Positions 32,762 through 45,110 of a DNA stretch of 64,000 bases are shown one piece after another; the stretch's first letter is position 1; each line of letters begins with the position of its first letter. The DNA is from Diplocarpon mali (Eukaryota; Ascomycota; Leotiomycetes; Helotiales; Drepanopezizaceae). A program made the position numbers and the translations under genes. The notes under the pieces are model-generated. The model ran no database searches and had not been told where the DNA came from. It saw only the letters and a program-made list of their open reading frames with translations. Where the stretch lies: positions 62,001 to 126,000 of the forward strand of contig JAENRP010000080.1 of NCBI GenBank assembly GCA_024741835.1, read 5' to 3'.

Positions 32762-33123
32762 ATGTCCCGCGCAGCAAGATTTACGCTGGCGGGCACATCC
32801 CTCTTCGCCGTTGCCACAGTCGTCTTCGTGCACTATGGGCAGCAAGCCGAGAAGACCGTTCGTTCCTCTCTTCCCTCCCTTGTCTGCCTTGCCGTTCCTC
32901 CTGCTCCATTTCTCTTTCATACGGCATTTCTCCGCCTCAGAACCTGTGACTAACCCTAGAGCAGGCTATGCACGCAGGCGTAATCCGGGACATGGAGCAG
33001 CAGCGCCTCAAGAAAGAGCGGCAGCTCGATTTTGATCTGCAGCGCGCGCTGGAGGATGAGTACAAGAAGGTGCAGAGCGTACATGATGGGTCTGTCGTGG
33101 CGGAAAAACCTAGCTCTAGGTAG
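32762..33123 (+). CDS. PET117: Cytochrome c oxidase assembly protein Pet117
   Basis: Small inner-mitochondrial-membrane protein needed for complex IV assembly, where it works with the heme A synthase Cox15 (family knowledge). Exons 32762-32857 and 32965-33123, 84 residues. Seen: a basic N-terminus (MSRAARF), one hydrophobic helix at about 8-25 (TLAGTSLFAVATVVFVHY), then the family signature MHAGVIRDMEQQRLKKERQLDFDLQ and a polar helix. The intron falls directly after the membrane helix (GTTCGT donor, a CTAAC branch-like site and GAGCAG acceptor). Length and motif order agree with other fungal Pet117 proteins. The start is the first ATG and fits the family. Confidence 0.92.
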
Positions 33124-33609
33124 CGGAGGTAGTGCGCCTGTGAGCGCGCAGCAAGGAATGGTTCATTTTCTGGCGTCAAATGCTGTATTAAATTTGTAAG
33201 GCAAAGGGCAGAGACATGTACGTAAAATTGGCGCTGAGTTGGAACAAAGACAAGGAAGTGAGGAACTGGCACATGGAATATTGAGGATTTGCAGAGAAAA
33301 GTATGTAGGAAGACCAGGGACTGGGTCATAAAGAAGCAGACCAAATCTCTGTATTATTTTTCCTTTCGTCTCCATCATCTATCGGATAATCTCTTATGAT
33401 ACACGAGGCACTCCTTCAGAGTGCCGAAAGATTTCGCTTCTAACTGCATCCCAGCTGCGCAAGTGACAACATAATATGCAGCACTCCATTTTGCCTTTTG
33501 CTCCCAGGTATTCTGGCTCCATTCCTAAACGCCGTAGTATGCAAAGATTCGTCACCCGCCCAGCACCCAGCCGACCACCTCTCATATACATTCTTACATT
33601 CTTGGTCAC
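33124..33609. other. Convergent intergenic PET117/RPB2
   Basis: About 490 bases between two facing stop codons, which should carry both terminators. No other feature seen. Confidence 0.5.
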
Positions 33610-36600
33610 TTAACGAATCGATATGCCGGATCTGGTGATGAACAATCGAGCCGCGATATTCATTGAGGCAAGTTCTTGGAATAGAAGCTTCGCGGCATAC
33701 GGGATGTGGATTTGCGATATCTTCGTTTTGTTCTTACACGGTCTGCACTCGAAGGATTGGGTGGAGAGTTTGCTATTTCAGTCATCAGCATATCAATCAC
33801 TAAATACCGAAACTTGACAGAAAAATGACCTACGCGATTGGAGTCATGAGTCCACAGATGTCACACACATGGACTCTGAAGGCATCCGATACCTCGAACA
33901 ATCTCTCCTTCAAGAAAGAAGCAGCGCCGTGAGAGATCATACAATCACGCTCCATTTCTCCGAAACGTAGACCACCATCTCTAGCACGACCTTCTACCGG
34001 CTGCCTAGTCAGGATCTGGACTGGCCCTCTGGCTCGAGCGTGGATCTTATCGTCGACCATGTGACGCAGGCGTTGGTAGTAGGTTGGACCCAGGAAGACC
34101 TGAGCCATCATCTTCCTACCAGTGTGGCCGTGATACATGATCTCGAAGCCGCGAGAATGGTACCCATGGTCTCGAAGAAGCTTGGACACAGAGTCGACAG
34201 TGACTTCCGTAAAAGGAGTTGCGTCTCCTTCGAGTCCACGGAGAGTCGAGACCTTGCTCAATTGACACTCGATCAAATGGGCAATTGTCATACGAGACGG
34301 GATAGCATGAGGATTGATGATCAAATCGGGTACGATGCCTTGGCAAGTGAAAGGCATGTCCTCGTGGCGGTACGTGATGCCGATGGTACCCTTCTGTCCG
34401 TGACGAGACGCAAACTTGTCTCCAATCTGGGGAATCTTTGTGGTTCGCATACGCACCTTGACGAATTTCAGACCTTCAGCGTTAGTGGTGAGGAGAACCT
34501 GGTCGACGATTCCATTTTCTGTGCTTCGCAGAGGAGTTGAAGCGTCGCGCTTGGTGTGAGCCTTGGTACGCATGCCAAGCTCTTCATTATCTGGGGCCAT
34601 AGGAGCTGTCTTCCCAATGATGATATCCTCACCAGATACACGGACACCGGGGGCAACAAGTCCATCTTCATCAAGCTTGTCATAAGTACCGTGCTTGAGC
34701 TTCATGGTATCATTTCTGAAAGGCTTCTCGAACGATTCCAAGAGGTTCATACCAACACGCTTCTCTTGATCCGTGTACGCACGGTAGAACAGACTGCGGA
34801 ATAGCCCTCGATCGATACTGCTTTGATTCATGATGACTGAATCCTCCTGATTGTACCCAGAGTAACAAGCAATGGCAACAATGGCATTTTGACCGGCAGG
34901 AAGCTCTCGGAATTTCAAGAATTCCATCGAACGAGTGGTAGCGAGGGGCTTTTGAGGGTAGTAGAGGATATTTGCCATTGTATCCATGCGCACGTCGAAG
35001 TTGGTGAGGAAGACTCCCATAGCTTGCTTACCCATGGCAGACTGGTAGGTGTTACGAGGAGACTTTTATTCGGTTAGTATCATAAGTTCATACCCAATGA
35101 CAAATCACTTACTTGGTTGTGATCTGGGAAGGGAATGATGCTTGCGCAAATTCCCAGAATCATACTTGGATGAATTTCACAATGTGTCCACATATGTGCG
35201 GTCGGGTTCATAGGAGCCTTGACACGCTTGTTCATATCTCCACTCTCATCCGGGCGAAGGGTGTACCCAGCTTGAAGCTGACGAGAAATATCCAAATCCT
35301 CAGGTGTCATGACGATCATAATAGTCTCCTCTTCTTCAGCGTCGACATATTCCACGACACCCTCGTTGATAAGACCCTGGAAGCCAAAGTAGTGCGCATC
35401 CTTGTCCGCTGGGTCCATGTTGGCAGGGAGTATTTGGTCCATTTCCAGTCTTCTGATGTGGTCCTTGTTGAGGACCAAGTTGCCCTTATTGGGACTCTCG
35501 ACATCGTTGTCCACGACGAAGAGGGGTCTGCAAACTCGTCCGGCATCTGTGAAGATCTTGAACTCTCTGTCTCGAATATCTCGAATCAACGAGACTTCGT
35601 GAGAGATCAAATGAGATCTTCTCAAGTGCTGCACAGTCCTCACGAGGTGCCCAGGATCACGATGAACACCCACCCACACACCATTCACAAATACCTTCGT
35701 CGCGTTGGGTGAACGCAACGGCTCGTACTCTTCGAGGACTTCCATATTCCGTTGAATCATGAACTCGATAATAGGGTCGCTCGGGGTGCCGACCGTGACA
35801 TAGCACATGAGTGCCAAATTCTTGACCAGACCACACGCTTGTCCTTCAGGAGTCTCGGCCGGGCATACCAAGCCCCAGTGGGTATTGTGAAGTTGACGAG
35901 GCTTCGCAATCTTACCGTCTCGACCAATGGGTGTATTTGTGCGACGAAGATGGGATAGAGTGGAGGAAAAGGTGTATCTGTTAAGTACCTGAGAGACACC
36001 GGCAGTAGAACTGGCAGCCTTCTTCTGGTCACCCCAGTTACCAGTTGCCAGGGAGTACTTGAGACCATTTGTGAGGGTAGTCGACTTGACACCAAGCGTG
36101 AGGTTGAACTCCTTGTTGTTCTCGACGCACATCTTCAGGTATTTATAGACATCGGTAGTCAATCTCCGGAACAAGCTACGAAAGAGCTTGGCGAGAAGAG
36201 GACCGGCAAGATCCAACCGCTTTTTCCCAAAATGATCTCGATCGTCAGTTTCGCGACGGCCAAGAGCGCACTGCAGCATCTTGTGAACCATGTATCCCAA
36301 GAAGAAAGCTTTCCGAGTCTCACTTCCCTCCTGTTGAGAGATATGCGGCAATAGCTCCTTTTGCATAATGTCACGAGCCTGCTTGATACGCTTGTCGCGA
36401 GTAAGAGTGCCTGCGTTCTGACTTCGTTTACCGATGAAATCCAAAGCAACTTCGCGATCCTGAATGACGAAAGCTTCTTCGATACAAGGCTTGAGCATCT
36501 CCAGCATTTGTGTATCATTGCGATCATAGCAGATGTGGTTCAAGATGTCTTCGTCAGAGACGACACCAAGGGCACGGAACACCACCGCGATTGGAATATC

Positions 36601-37524
36601 ACTTCTGACATATGGCAGGGTGGATTTGATGGTCTGTCCAAACCCACCTCTTTGACCGTCGCCCTTGGCGAAGAGTTTGATAGACATCTGGGAGATGAGT
36701 CGCGAGCCCTTCTCGAGGGCACTTCGAATTTCGGCGATGTAAGGCGTCGGGCTGGGTAGAGATTTCTTGAATACTTGGACGATGTTCGCAGCACTGCGCT
36801 CTTGTGCGATCAAAACTTTCTCGGAGCCGTTGATGATGAAGTATCCACCTTGATCGTACGGGCACTCATTCCAAGCATAAAGGTCGTCTTCATCGAGGTC
36901 TTTCAGAATACAGTACTTCGACTTCAGCATGATCGGCAACTTGCCAATGAACACGCGGTCCGGAGTCGGCTCTGTCTTATTTCCTTCCAGCGGAGTCCCA
37001 TCTTCATCTTCCCATAGTAGACGCGTCGGATGAATACCCGTGGCACTGAGTTCATCGAGTTGCTCTTCATCAAGCTCGTTCATTGGGATCATGCGCTCAA
37101 CAGCGACCGATACCTTCTTTGTCATCTCGAGGTACAGCGGACTCGAGTATGTGAGGTTACGCAACCGTGCTTCCTGTGGCAGCATGACTTGAGTGCTTCC
37201 ATCACCTTCAGTCATTGCTGGCCGCGACAAGAGAACGGTGCCAAATTTAATCTCGTATCTGCGCAGGGCGATCGGGTTGTCGTCCGAAGAAGGCGGGTTG
37301 TTCTGATCCAGGGTGAGCTGCGAATTCTCTTCCACCAGCTCCTGCATCGTCGTAGAAACAAATTCGTCAAAGGAATCGACTTGTTGCGAAACTAAACCCT
37401 TAGACTCGAAGAACGATGAAATTACCATCCAGCAGTCCTCAGCCGTAATTCCAAGGTCTTCCTCCTCCTCCTCGAACTGGTCATCGACTTCATACTGGTA
37501 GCCATCTTCGTATGTGTCCGCCAT
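33610..37524 (-). CDS. RPB2: DNA-directed RNA polymerase II second-largest subunit
   Basis: Catalytic-centre partner of Rpb1 in nuclear RNA polymerase II. Three exons: 35113-37524, 33834-35062, 33610-33772; 3804 bases, 1267 residues. Seen in order: an acidic N-terminus, the protrusion and lobe, fork-loop region ([22 protein letters not shown], of which the invariant core is [14 protein letters not shown]), [20 protein letters not shown], the hybrid-binding motif [45 protein letters not shown], and the C-terminal zinc site split by the last intron (CDICG...CRPCK). The final 54 residues encoded after that intron restore the ending of the family ([20 protein letters not shown]...). Some 40 residues longer than yeast Rpb2, mostly in loops. 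This gene is the standard fungal phylogenetic marker, so it is the best sequence here for placing the organism. Confidence 0.98.
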
Positions 37525-39454
37525 CGTAACGATATTCGAAATAAGAGAACCGAGGTTCCTAATTGTAGAGATTGATGGCGGAGGAGAATTGCGCTCTTTG
37601 CGCAGGCAAAAGATGAGTAGGGGTTGTCGCCCACAGATTTGAGGCGCGCCTAGTCCAGTGGTCTGGAAGACTTCAGTGACAGGATCTCAAGTGCATGAAG
37701 ACCAAGCATATGATCCGAGGTCTTATTGAAAGAAGGCAAATTGTTGTCCGCAGGTTGTGGCGGAGAAGTTGGCGACGAAACTTGAACTCACCTGTACTTG
37801 GTCGCGGCTCGCGACCAGATGCTGCGAAAGGGCGCTTATACCCGCTAGTACGCTATCGGCTTAGCAAATCTTGAGCTCTGGCCTTCTTGAAGCTATCCAC
37901 TCTTCTCTCTACTAGCAAGTTTTTGTTTCACATTATCATGCCTCTACTGTAAGTGAACATAATCTTCGAGGCTTAGATTGTTTGGCCTGTTAGTACTGTT
38001 TCTGACCAACTTCCTGGAGCAGGAAAATTTCTAGCAAGATAAAGGTGAAATAAGCTGCCCTCAAATGCCGTACAGTCCGCGAGTGTATATTTACATACCG
38101 ATTGATCTCTAGCCGCGGATCTCTAATTCAAGCTCAAAGTCAGGTAGGCAAGGAATCTCTCCAATGCTACGTACTTGCACATTTATTCTTCCACGAGTTT
38201 CCATCTCAAATAAAGTCAATTGTCGACTTGCCTGTGTAATCTAATTGAATCAAGCACCCAGTCATTCACTTTCTTGGAACTCCCACACACACTCAGATTA
38301 CTGGCCCAAATACCTTAGTCTATCATACACAAACTAGTATCACGATGCTGATATTTGGAGGAGCAATATATAATCTACTGCCATAGCAGTATCCAATCGT
38401 TCCAAACATCATATCAGACGTGCAGATTAACCCTCGGCTCAGACCATGGCCTGGGCATAGGTCATGATTCAGAAAACATGTGGCTCAGGCCGGGATTCCA
38501 GGCGGATTCTGCTTTGTTCCTCGCCTTTGGCAGCTAGATGGGTATATATATCGAACAATGCGATATGCCCAGTACCCACTCAAGTAGCCTGCGTGCAGCT
38601 TTTTTGTTCTTCGTCGTGACCCTGCTCCAGTACGACGCTAAGAATTGAGTGCTGACTGGCGCACTTCTTGAACGAACAACTCGGACTCTATACAGATTCC
38701 ACCTTGCCCCGCCGCGCCCAAACTTCAAATTAAGCTGTCTGGTCGCAATGGGAGAATCGAATGCACGTAGCAGCTTCTGTCCTATCTTTGGTACTGTAGC
38801 GAGCAGCTCCACTTTACTAACAGGTACCTAGGTTGGTATCTATGGTCGTCGACCTCGGTTAAGACAAGGGGGAGGGGTCGACCTGCATTTCGATTTTCGA
38901 ACAGTAAAGTCACGGTTCAACCAGTCAATTCTTCAAAACTTCTCTTTCACATTGAGGGCGTAAGCCCTAGATACCTCCTGGATGTATTCGAAAGCCGAGA
39001 ACTAGCGTCCCACGAGGCCTTTCTACAGATCTTGCATCATCGTTTCTGTTCTTCGCCACCACGGCTTACACAGCATCATAGATCGAGCCTCTGCAAAGCC
39101 CGAACAGCCGTTTTACTGTAGCTACTCTACTATCTAGAGTTCCGTCAAATCATATCTACCCGTCGGCCAATTAACTGGATCTCATCGTCAACAAGCGTCG
39201 GGTCTAAGTTACGGGTTTCGGTACTATCGGCGATACTGGCCCCTGTTTAGACTTCTCCTAAGCAAATCGATTGCGTAGCCGGGCCAGAAGACCTAGAGGA
39301 GGGTGCATCTGCCGATATAATAATGTCTCGCTCAACAAGATTTCCTTTTTCTCAAGCAACTGATCGCATACTCTCTCTTTCAAACCACTTAAGAGATCCT
39401 TTGAATCCCACAGACGAGTTACTCAAAACACAAGAAGAAGCATCAGACGTCAAT
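37525..39454. other. Gene-free region, RPB2 promoter and ADH upstream
   Basis: About 1.9 kb. The left end holds the RPB2 promoter. Near 37939 there is an ATG with a good donor (GTAAGT) and a later acceptor that would splice to a 13-codon peptide; I do not call it. Just before the dehydrogenase start the frame is open from 39323, but the extra residues do not fit the family. No other feature seen. Confidence 0.45.
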
Positions 39455-40584
39455 ATGAGTTCTTATAAGTTCCAGGGATGGATGGGTTTGGACAAGGAGG
39501 CAGATAAGGGAAATATGGTTTGGCAAGAGTACGAGCCAAAGACATGGACTGAGGATGATGTTGATATCAAGATCACTCACTGCGGTATTTGCGGTTCTGA
39601 CTTGCACACTCTTCGATCTGGATGTGCGTACCTCTTCCCGGAGACCCATTTGCACTCACTGACCGTCATTCAGGGGGAGCAACATTGTACCCATGCTGTG
39701 TCGGGCACGAAATTGCAGGTACAGCAGTGCGCGTTGGCAAGAACGTCAAGCACATCAAGCAAGGCGACAGAGTCGGAGTCGGCGCTCAATCAGGCTCATG
39801 CCTCGACTGCGAAGAGTGTCTCGAAAACAACGAGCCGTACTGCATCAAAGGCCAGATCGGTACTTACAACGGCAAATACCCAGACGGTAGCAAGTCCTAC
39901 GGCGGCTACGCTGACTATGCTCGTGCCCCTGGTCACTTCGTGGTCAAGATTCCCGATGGATTGAGCCTGGCTGAGGCTGCGCCTATGCTTTGTGGCGGGG
40001 TCACTGTCTGGAGCCCTCTTGTCAACAACGGACCCATCAAGGGTAAGAATGTCGGAATCGTCGGTGTTGGCGGACTAGGCCATTTTGGTCTCTTGTGGGC
40101 GAAGGCTCTGGGTGCGAAGGAGGTTTATGCCATTTCACGCTCAAATGCTAAGAAAGACGATGCTCTAAAGATGGGCGCTACCAAATTCATTGCCACCGAG
40201 GAGGACGGCTGGAATAAGAAGAACGCACGCCAGATTGACCTGATCGTGTCTACCGTATCGTCTCCTAATATGCCTTTGGCCGAGTACTTCCAGCTGCTCA
40301 AAGCTCACGGACAATTCATCCAAGTCGGCGCGCCCGAGGATAAGATCCCGGCCTTCTCGGCCTTTTCGCTTATTGCGAAGGGGTGCAAGATGGGAGGGTC
40401 CATGATTGGAGGTCCCAAGGCTATTGCTGAGATGCTGGAGTTTGCGGTTAAGCACGATGTACACCCATGGATCCAAGAGAGACCAATGAAGGAGGCGAAC
40501 AATGCGCTGATTGATTTCGAAGCCGGCAAGCCGAGATACCGCTTTGTCTTGGTTAATGAGAAGCATGCTGCCGAGCAAAAGTGA
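39455..40584 (+). CDS. NADP-dependent alcohol dehydrogenase, Adh6/cinnamyl type
   Basis: Zinc-containing medium-chain dehydrogenase, most like yeast Adh6/Adh7, which reduce branched and aromatic aldehydes with NADPH. Exons 39455-39623 and 39674-40584, 359 residues, the usual family size. Seen: catalytic zinc ligands Cys43 in HCGICGSD and the GHE motif (His68-Glu69); structural zinc cysteines 99, 102, 105 and 113 (CLDCEEC...C); the nucleotide loop GVGGLGHFG; and the SRS sequence after the second Rossmann strand, which favours NADP over NAD. The intron splits the tryptophan of RSGWGATLYPCCVGHE. An in-frame ATG 44 codons upstream exists, but the chosen start MSSYKFQGWMG matches the family. Cytosolic by default, with no targeting signal. 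Confidence 0.92.
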
Positions 40585-41439
40585 GGGCTAGTGTGTAATG
40601 TAATATAGTTGAGGTTGATGCCTAAACCTTAGACAAGAAATTACGGCGATTGCATGATATAATCTGTTCTACATCAATATCTCCCCGCTGGTTACCAGGT
40701 ATAGATGCAACCCCTGAAAGTCAAGCGAGATGGTGTCGACGCTCCACGCAGGCACCTGACTTTACAATCATCGACGGATCCGACAGCGATCCAGCGCAGC
40801 GAGTTCCAAAATCCTGGCTTTCAGTGCACGATTTAGTTGAGAAACTCGATGCTCTGGTCGGCACGTACATCTTCACTTCATTTCATCCTAACACGAAGAT
40901 ACGCGATATACTCTGAAACTTTGCAGTACCCTCATGATCCTATGTAAGTTCTCAGGGTTGGAAATATAGTCGATGCAGAGGAGAGGTGTAAATAGTTTAG
41001 TGGGTGTTGTATTTGAGGAAGACGTGATGTACCAGTGCTTGAGGCGTTGGTGGGAGATTTTAGACCCTCACGGGAGATAAGATGACTTCTCTCATCTGCT
41101 TCTTTGTCCCCTCTGGCTGAATTTATATTATGATGCGCATTTCTCCAATTTTCTGTGCCATTTCCAAACACAAAGACAGACCCTCCACGGATAGGTAACG
41201 TTAGGGTGGACTAGGCGAACTTTAAGGGCAGGCCGGATATACCGACACTGTCATAATTCAGGAAAATGCAGCAGCATCATAAGACCAGTAAACAAATGAG
41301 CAGTATGATTTTCAGATTCGACGCTTTAAACAACAAGCTCAACAACTGTGATGTCCCGATAACAGTACTTGTACTTGGTTGAGCACACAATGGGCTTCCT
41401 AGGGAACAAGGTTCTCCTGCTCGAAAAGATATCGATTCT
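40585..41439. other. Convergent intergenic ADH/rhodanese
   Basis: About 850 bases between converging genes. No motif-bearing frame. A short plus-strand frame at 40650-40916 is unremarkable. Confidence 0.45.
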
Positions 41440-42729
41440 TCAGTCAATTGTCCTGACCTGAATATTGATGCCAGTGTTAACCTGCTCTGATTTCTTAGCC
41501 TTTCTCCAGCCCTGCGACTTCGGCGCCCGTTCATCATCTGGCCCCCAAAGCCCGTCTTCTCTTTCTTTCTCGCAGGCACAAATTTGTTTCGGTCGGCTCT
41601 CGCGAATCTCTACGCCACTTAAAACTCGAGTATCAAATTCATGACAGCTTTGGCAACATCGAGGATTCCCCAACTCGCAATTATCGCAAACTACCAGAAC
41701 AAGATGACATCCTGCTGACCGGCACTTGCTCAACCTCTCGCATGGAAATCCGCAGACGTGGCACTTAGACACCGGATTCGTCGCTACTCCTGAATTTAAC
41801 CCGGTGGAGCCTCGTGCATCAAATACGTAATTTCTACCTCGGAACAACGAGTCCTCGGAAGTCTTCTTTCCCAGTGAGATCTCTCCATCCATCCAGGCGA
41901 GGTAGGCAGCAATCCCTCCTTTCAAGGTAAACACTTTGTCTCCATCTCTCTTTTCCAAATTTTCCTGCAGAAACCTGGCTCCTTTTTCACATCGAATGCC
42001 ACCAGTGCAATACGTCATGATATGTCTTCTAGCAGGTTTTTTCATTTCACCGGACCTACCCATCTGCTTTTTAACGTACTGTGGCCACTGCGAGAACCTT
42101 CGTATCGGGGGCCTCAACGCAGGCTCGCCAGTCTTTGGATGGATGAAATATCCTATCCGGGATTCGTAATGATTGCGTACATCCAGAAGTAATATCTCAG
42201 GACCGCTGTGGCACTTTTCATGGAAGTCTTCTGGGCTCAAGCTTTCAATATCATCCCATTTCGCCGGGATATAATTCGTGACTCCCATGGGTGTGATCTC
42301 CGAGGTCACCCGAACGCTTGCTGGACAGCCACCGAAAACGCACGCGCAGCCTCCTGGTGAAGGCTTGAAAAAATGATCTCGCTTTTCCGCACTCGACAGA
42401 TCGAGTCCCGCAAGAGACCAGTGATTTTGACACTCCCGCATGTACATTTCGACGGCATCCTTGGTGCCTCCTATGGTGATATTGAACCCTTCTCTGCTGA
42501 TACGGATCTTGCCCCCCAGTTTAAGCGTCTGAGTAGCAGCTGTATGGAATGCAGCGATAGAGGAAGCATCCCCTGGTTGGCCATGAAATGGCCCCGGAAG
42601 TTGTGGCGGAGCATCGAAGTACCGATAGAAAAGGAGGACGAGTCCATCATTCAATGCTGATGCGGGACAAGTGCATTTGTATGAAACGGGGTCGGATGAG
42701 CCTTTGGGGAGGCGGGTGTTTTTCATCAT
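41440..42729 (-). CDS. Rhodanese-domain protein, TSTD2/TrhO-like
   Basis: Single exon, 429 residues from MMKNTR. Family knowledge: the bacterial relative TrhO hydroxylates wobble uridine 34 of tRNA; human TSTD2 is the eukaryotic relative. Seen: an N-terminal acylphosphatase-like domain with GKIRISREGFNITIGG (about 73-88), a middle Cys-rich element (GGCACVFGGC), a rhodanese domain with LLLDVRNHYES and the active-site loop YCTGGIRCEKGARF (nucleophile Cys241), and a C-terminal zinc-like cluster with several CxxC pairs (CHVCGFPC...CDNCELGNPRCCQSC). The order acylphosphatase-like, rhodanese, Cys-rich tail is that of the family. A further in-frame ATG at 42831 would add 34 residues but would reach into the promoter of the divergent F-box gene. 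Inferred role is tRNA modification in cytosol or mitochondria. Confidence 0.88.
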   Translation of the reverse strand: MMKNTRLPKGSSDPVSYKCTCPASALNDGLVLLFYRYFDAPPQLPGPFHGQPGDASSIAAFHTAATQTLKLGGKIRISREGFNITIGGTKDAVEMYMRECQNHWSLAGLDLSSAEKRDHFFKPSPGGCACVFGGCPASVRVTSEITPMGVTNYIPAKWDDIESLSPEDFHEKCHSGPEILLLDVRNHYESRIGYFIHPKTGEPALRPPIRRFSQWPQYVKKQMGRSGEMKKPARRHIMTYCTGGIRCEKGARFLQENLEKRDGDKVFTLKGGIAAYLAWMDGEISLGKKTSEDSLFRGRNYVFDARGSTGLNSGVATNPVSKCHVCGFPCERLSKCRSAGCHLVLVVCDNCELGNPRCCQSCHEFDTRVLSGVEIRESRPKQICACEKEREDGLWGPDDERAPKSQGWRKAKKSEQVNTGINIQVRTID

Positions 42730-42967
42730 TTTAGGCGGGGTGTTTACATAGAGACATTGGTGTTGGGAGTGAGGCGATGTGACATGGAAATGGAATGGAA
42801 GGTACAATTCGCTTCGCTTCAACCGAGCCACACTAGACCGTTTGGGGAAGGCTATTCATCTAGGGCCCAACTGTGACTTAATCATTTCTCTTCTTCTTTC
42901 TCTCGAAATACCTCTCTCTTCACTACCGGCGTGGCTTCATGCCGATAGTTTGCTGCTGATCTTCGTT
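42730..42967. promoter_or_regulatory. Divergent promoter, rhodanese/F-box
   Basis: About 240 bases between two divergent start codons, containing long CT-rich runs (near 42890-42925) typical of a fungal start region on the plus strand. If the upstream ATG of either gene is used, the space is smaller. Confidence 0.45.
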
Positions 42968-44200
42968 ATGCCTTCCTTTCTCTGTCTGCTTTCTAACATC
43001 TCACCTCGGCCAAGCAGAGTCTACGTCTCGAGCCTCGCCGATAAATCATATTTCGAAAGGCTACCCACTGAGCTCATCCTCGAAATCGCGGATTATCTAC
43101 CTGCCCATGCGGCGGCGCTGCTGGCACTTTTGAGTCGATATATTCTGGAAAAGCTAGGAGGTCAATATCTTCGTTCTGTCTTTCCCGGTGGAACAAACCA
43201 CAGGAGTCCTTGTCAGGACGATTTATGGCTGCTGCAACCACGGCTATGTCTCGAAACCCAGAAATTCCTGAGACTTTTGTCTGATGACTTGATGAACGAA
43301 GTGTTCTGTGAGAAGTGTGGAATAATACATAACCCCGAAAGCCTTGTTGTCAGCTGGCCGAGAAGGAGACGAGTTTGTTATCCTCGTGGCCGTGGGTACG
43401 CCTTGCACCGTCACTTCGACATTCCATTGATAGAACTTGCAATGAAGCGAGTAAGACATGGGATTCATACATCCGACTTGCTTCAGCAGCTAGCCGAGCA
43501 ATTCGCCTCGTATATAGCAGTACGCCCACGCTCAAGACCGAGCCCACCACGCCCGCGTCCTAGGTTGGTTGAGGCTTGCATTATCGGGCAAGGATTATAT
43601 GTCAAGGCTGTTCACAAGATCAGAATTCCACGCCGGAGTTTACCTAGTCTTTGCACGACTAAATGGGCGATTTTCATCTGCAGCCATCTGCATGCGGTTT
43701 CTGGCCTGGCAGGAACGAAGCCATGGATGCCCGCGCTCTGGTGGCTGGATAGAAACGGGGGCGAGCTAATGAAATGCCTTGGCAGAACCTTGCAAAGTTT
43801 CCATTCCGATATTTGCAACCGCGAGATGGTTCGCGAGGACTTTCAGTGTCTCTTCTGCTCCACAGAGGTGAGGATTGAAGTCAAAGATAGTGGCAAATCA
43901 CACGTACAGCTGGTAGTCACAACTTGGCAAGATTTCGGGTCAGGGAGAACATTCTCGGACCTAAGATTTGATCGGATTCTTTCACATCACCATTCCATTC
44001 TCAGCGCCGAGCATGAGCCGGAAGAGCACCTCGAGTTTCCACCAGGCAGCATTCGAGACGCATTCGAGAATAGATATTCATCTAGTCACAGTGCTGTATC
44101 CAAACAGGGCCCAAGAAATTGGGCCTTGAGACCGTCGAAGAGAGACTCAACAATGCTAGTTCGTGGCTTGGCGTCATTGAAGCTGAAATTTTCCCGGTAA
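42968..44200 (+). CDS. F-box protein, substrate unknown
   Basis: Single exon, 410 residues from MPSFLCLL; the same frame is open further up to 42779. Seen: an F-box at about 28-62 (FERLPTELILEIADYLPAHAAALLALLSRYI), the Skp1-binding module of SCF ubiquitin ligases. Two CxxC pairs (VFCEKCGIIHNP and QCLFCSTEV) sit about 180 residues apart and may bind zinc. Fungi carry many such single F-box proteins with rapidly changing C-terminal halves; no WD40, LRR or kelch repeats are present, so the target cannot be guessed. A proline/arginine-rich patch (RPRSRPSPPRPRPR) lies in the middle. The gene diverges from the rhodanese gene. The first N-terminal residues are uncertain. Confidence 0.75.
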   Translation: MPSFLCLLSNISPRPSRVYVSSLADKSYFERLPTELILEIADYLPAHAAALLALLSRYILEKLGGQYLRSVFPGGTNHRSPCQDDLWLLQPRLCLETQKFLRLLSDDLMNEVFCEKCGIIHNPESLVVSWPRRRRVCYPRGRGYALHRHFDIPLIELAMKRVRHGIHTSDLLQQLAEQFASYIAVRPRSRPSPPRPRPRLVEACIIGQGLYVKAVHKIRIPRRSLPSLCTTKWAIFICSHLHAVSGLAGTKPWMPALWWLDRNGGELMKCLGRTLQSFHSDICNREMVREDFQCLFCSTEVRIEVKDSGKSHVQLVVTTWQDFGSGRTFSDLRFDRILSHHHSILSAEHEPEEHLEFPPGSIRDAFENRYSSSHSAVSKQGPRNWALRPSKRDSTMLVRGLASLKLKFSR

Positions 44201-45110
44201 AGCCTATCTGCATTATCAGATGAGCTTATGTATATCATCATGGCTGAAGCTGTAGAGAAGGGAGCGCGTCCAACATTGGAGCCCAGGATTATCTTACGAT
44301 GATGCATAGCATTTAATGGACAGAAGATTACAGAAGCGAGCTTGTAGAAGCCCCGGTATGGATTATGGCTTGCATTCCGTTTCTCCAGCCTGGAATCTTC
44401 AAGGGGGAGGGGGCAGCTGTATCTAAGCAGAAGCAATTATCAGTTCTATATTTTGGCTAAATATTACCAGAGAATCTAGCAAAGATCATGATGACCACCG
44501 CCCTCTGTAATACAGAGATGTTCGTTTTCGTTTATACTTTGCGCCGAAGGGTTGTTATTCCCCCCCTCGCTTAATCATAGGATTGATCTGCATTCGTCAA
44601 CACCAGACATAAAAAAAAAGCTCAAGGTATCCACGGACAACGAAGAACCGAACCTTCCCGGCCGTCCTCAGTCGTAGAGATCCTGGTCGAGTAATTAAAT
44701 CGATCAGGCGAACAACCCATCTTTTTGCCAACCGACTGAAAACCCAACTTCCTCTACCGTACCTATTTCCGCCGGACAACCTTTCTTGTGCGAAGTTGCT
44801 CGACCCAAGACCCGCGATTCGCCCTGCGATGGCATAAACTGATCATACGTACTGCGCTCCAGTTGTGGGAAGGGCCCAATTGAACAGTGGTTTGATAAGA
44901 GCGGGGGATCCGAGGTCCGCGTTGAGGCTGGGAGAGAGTAACGCCGTCGTATGAAAAGATCTGAGGATGATACTGAGAAAGTCTTATCTCCCTTCAGTTT
45001 TGGTAGGGCTGACCAAGTAATCAGGGGTATCATTTTGACGCCATGATCTTCCTTCTCCTAATTTCATTTACCAACGACCTCCTTTACACGCTCTCCGTCG
45101 ACAACAGTCT
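44201..45110. other. Convergent intergenic F-box/Zn2Cys6
   Basis: About 910 bases between facing stops. No gene supported; frames at 44597-45033 have no known motif. Confidence 0.45.

Noticed and set aside
37939..38060. Small spliced peptide gene starting MPLL with a good donor
   Set aside because: It would encode 13 residues with no known family; no evidence beyond the splice-like signals.
39323..39454. N-terminal extension of the alcohol dehydrogenase
   Set aside because: The 44 extra residues do not resemble the family, while the downstream Met gives the normal length; taken as leader.
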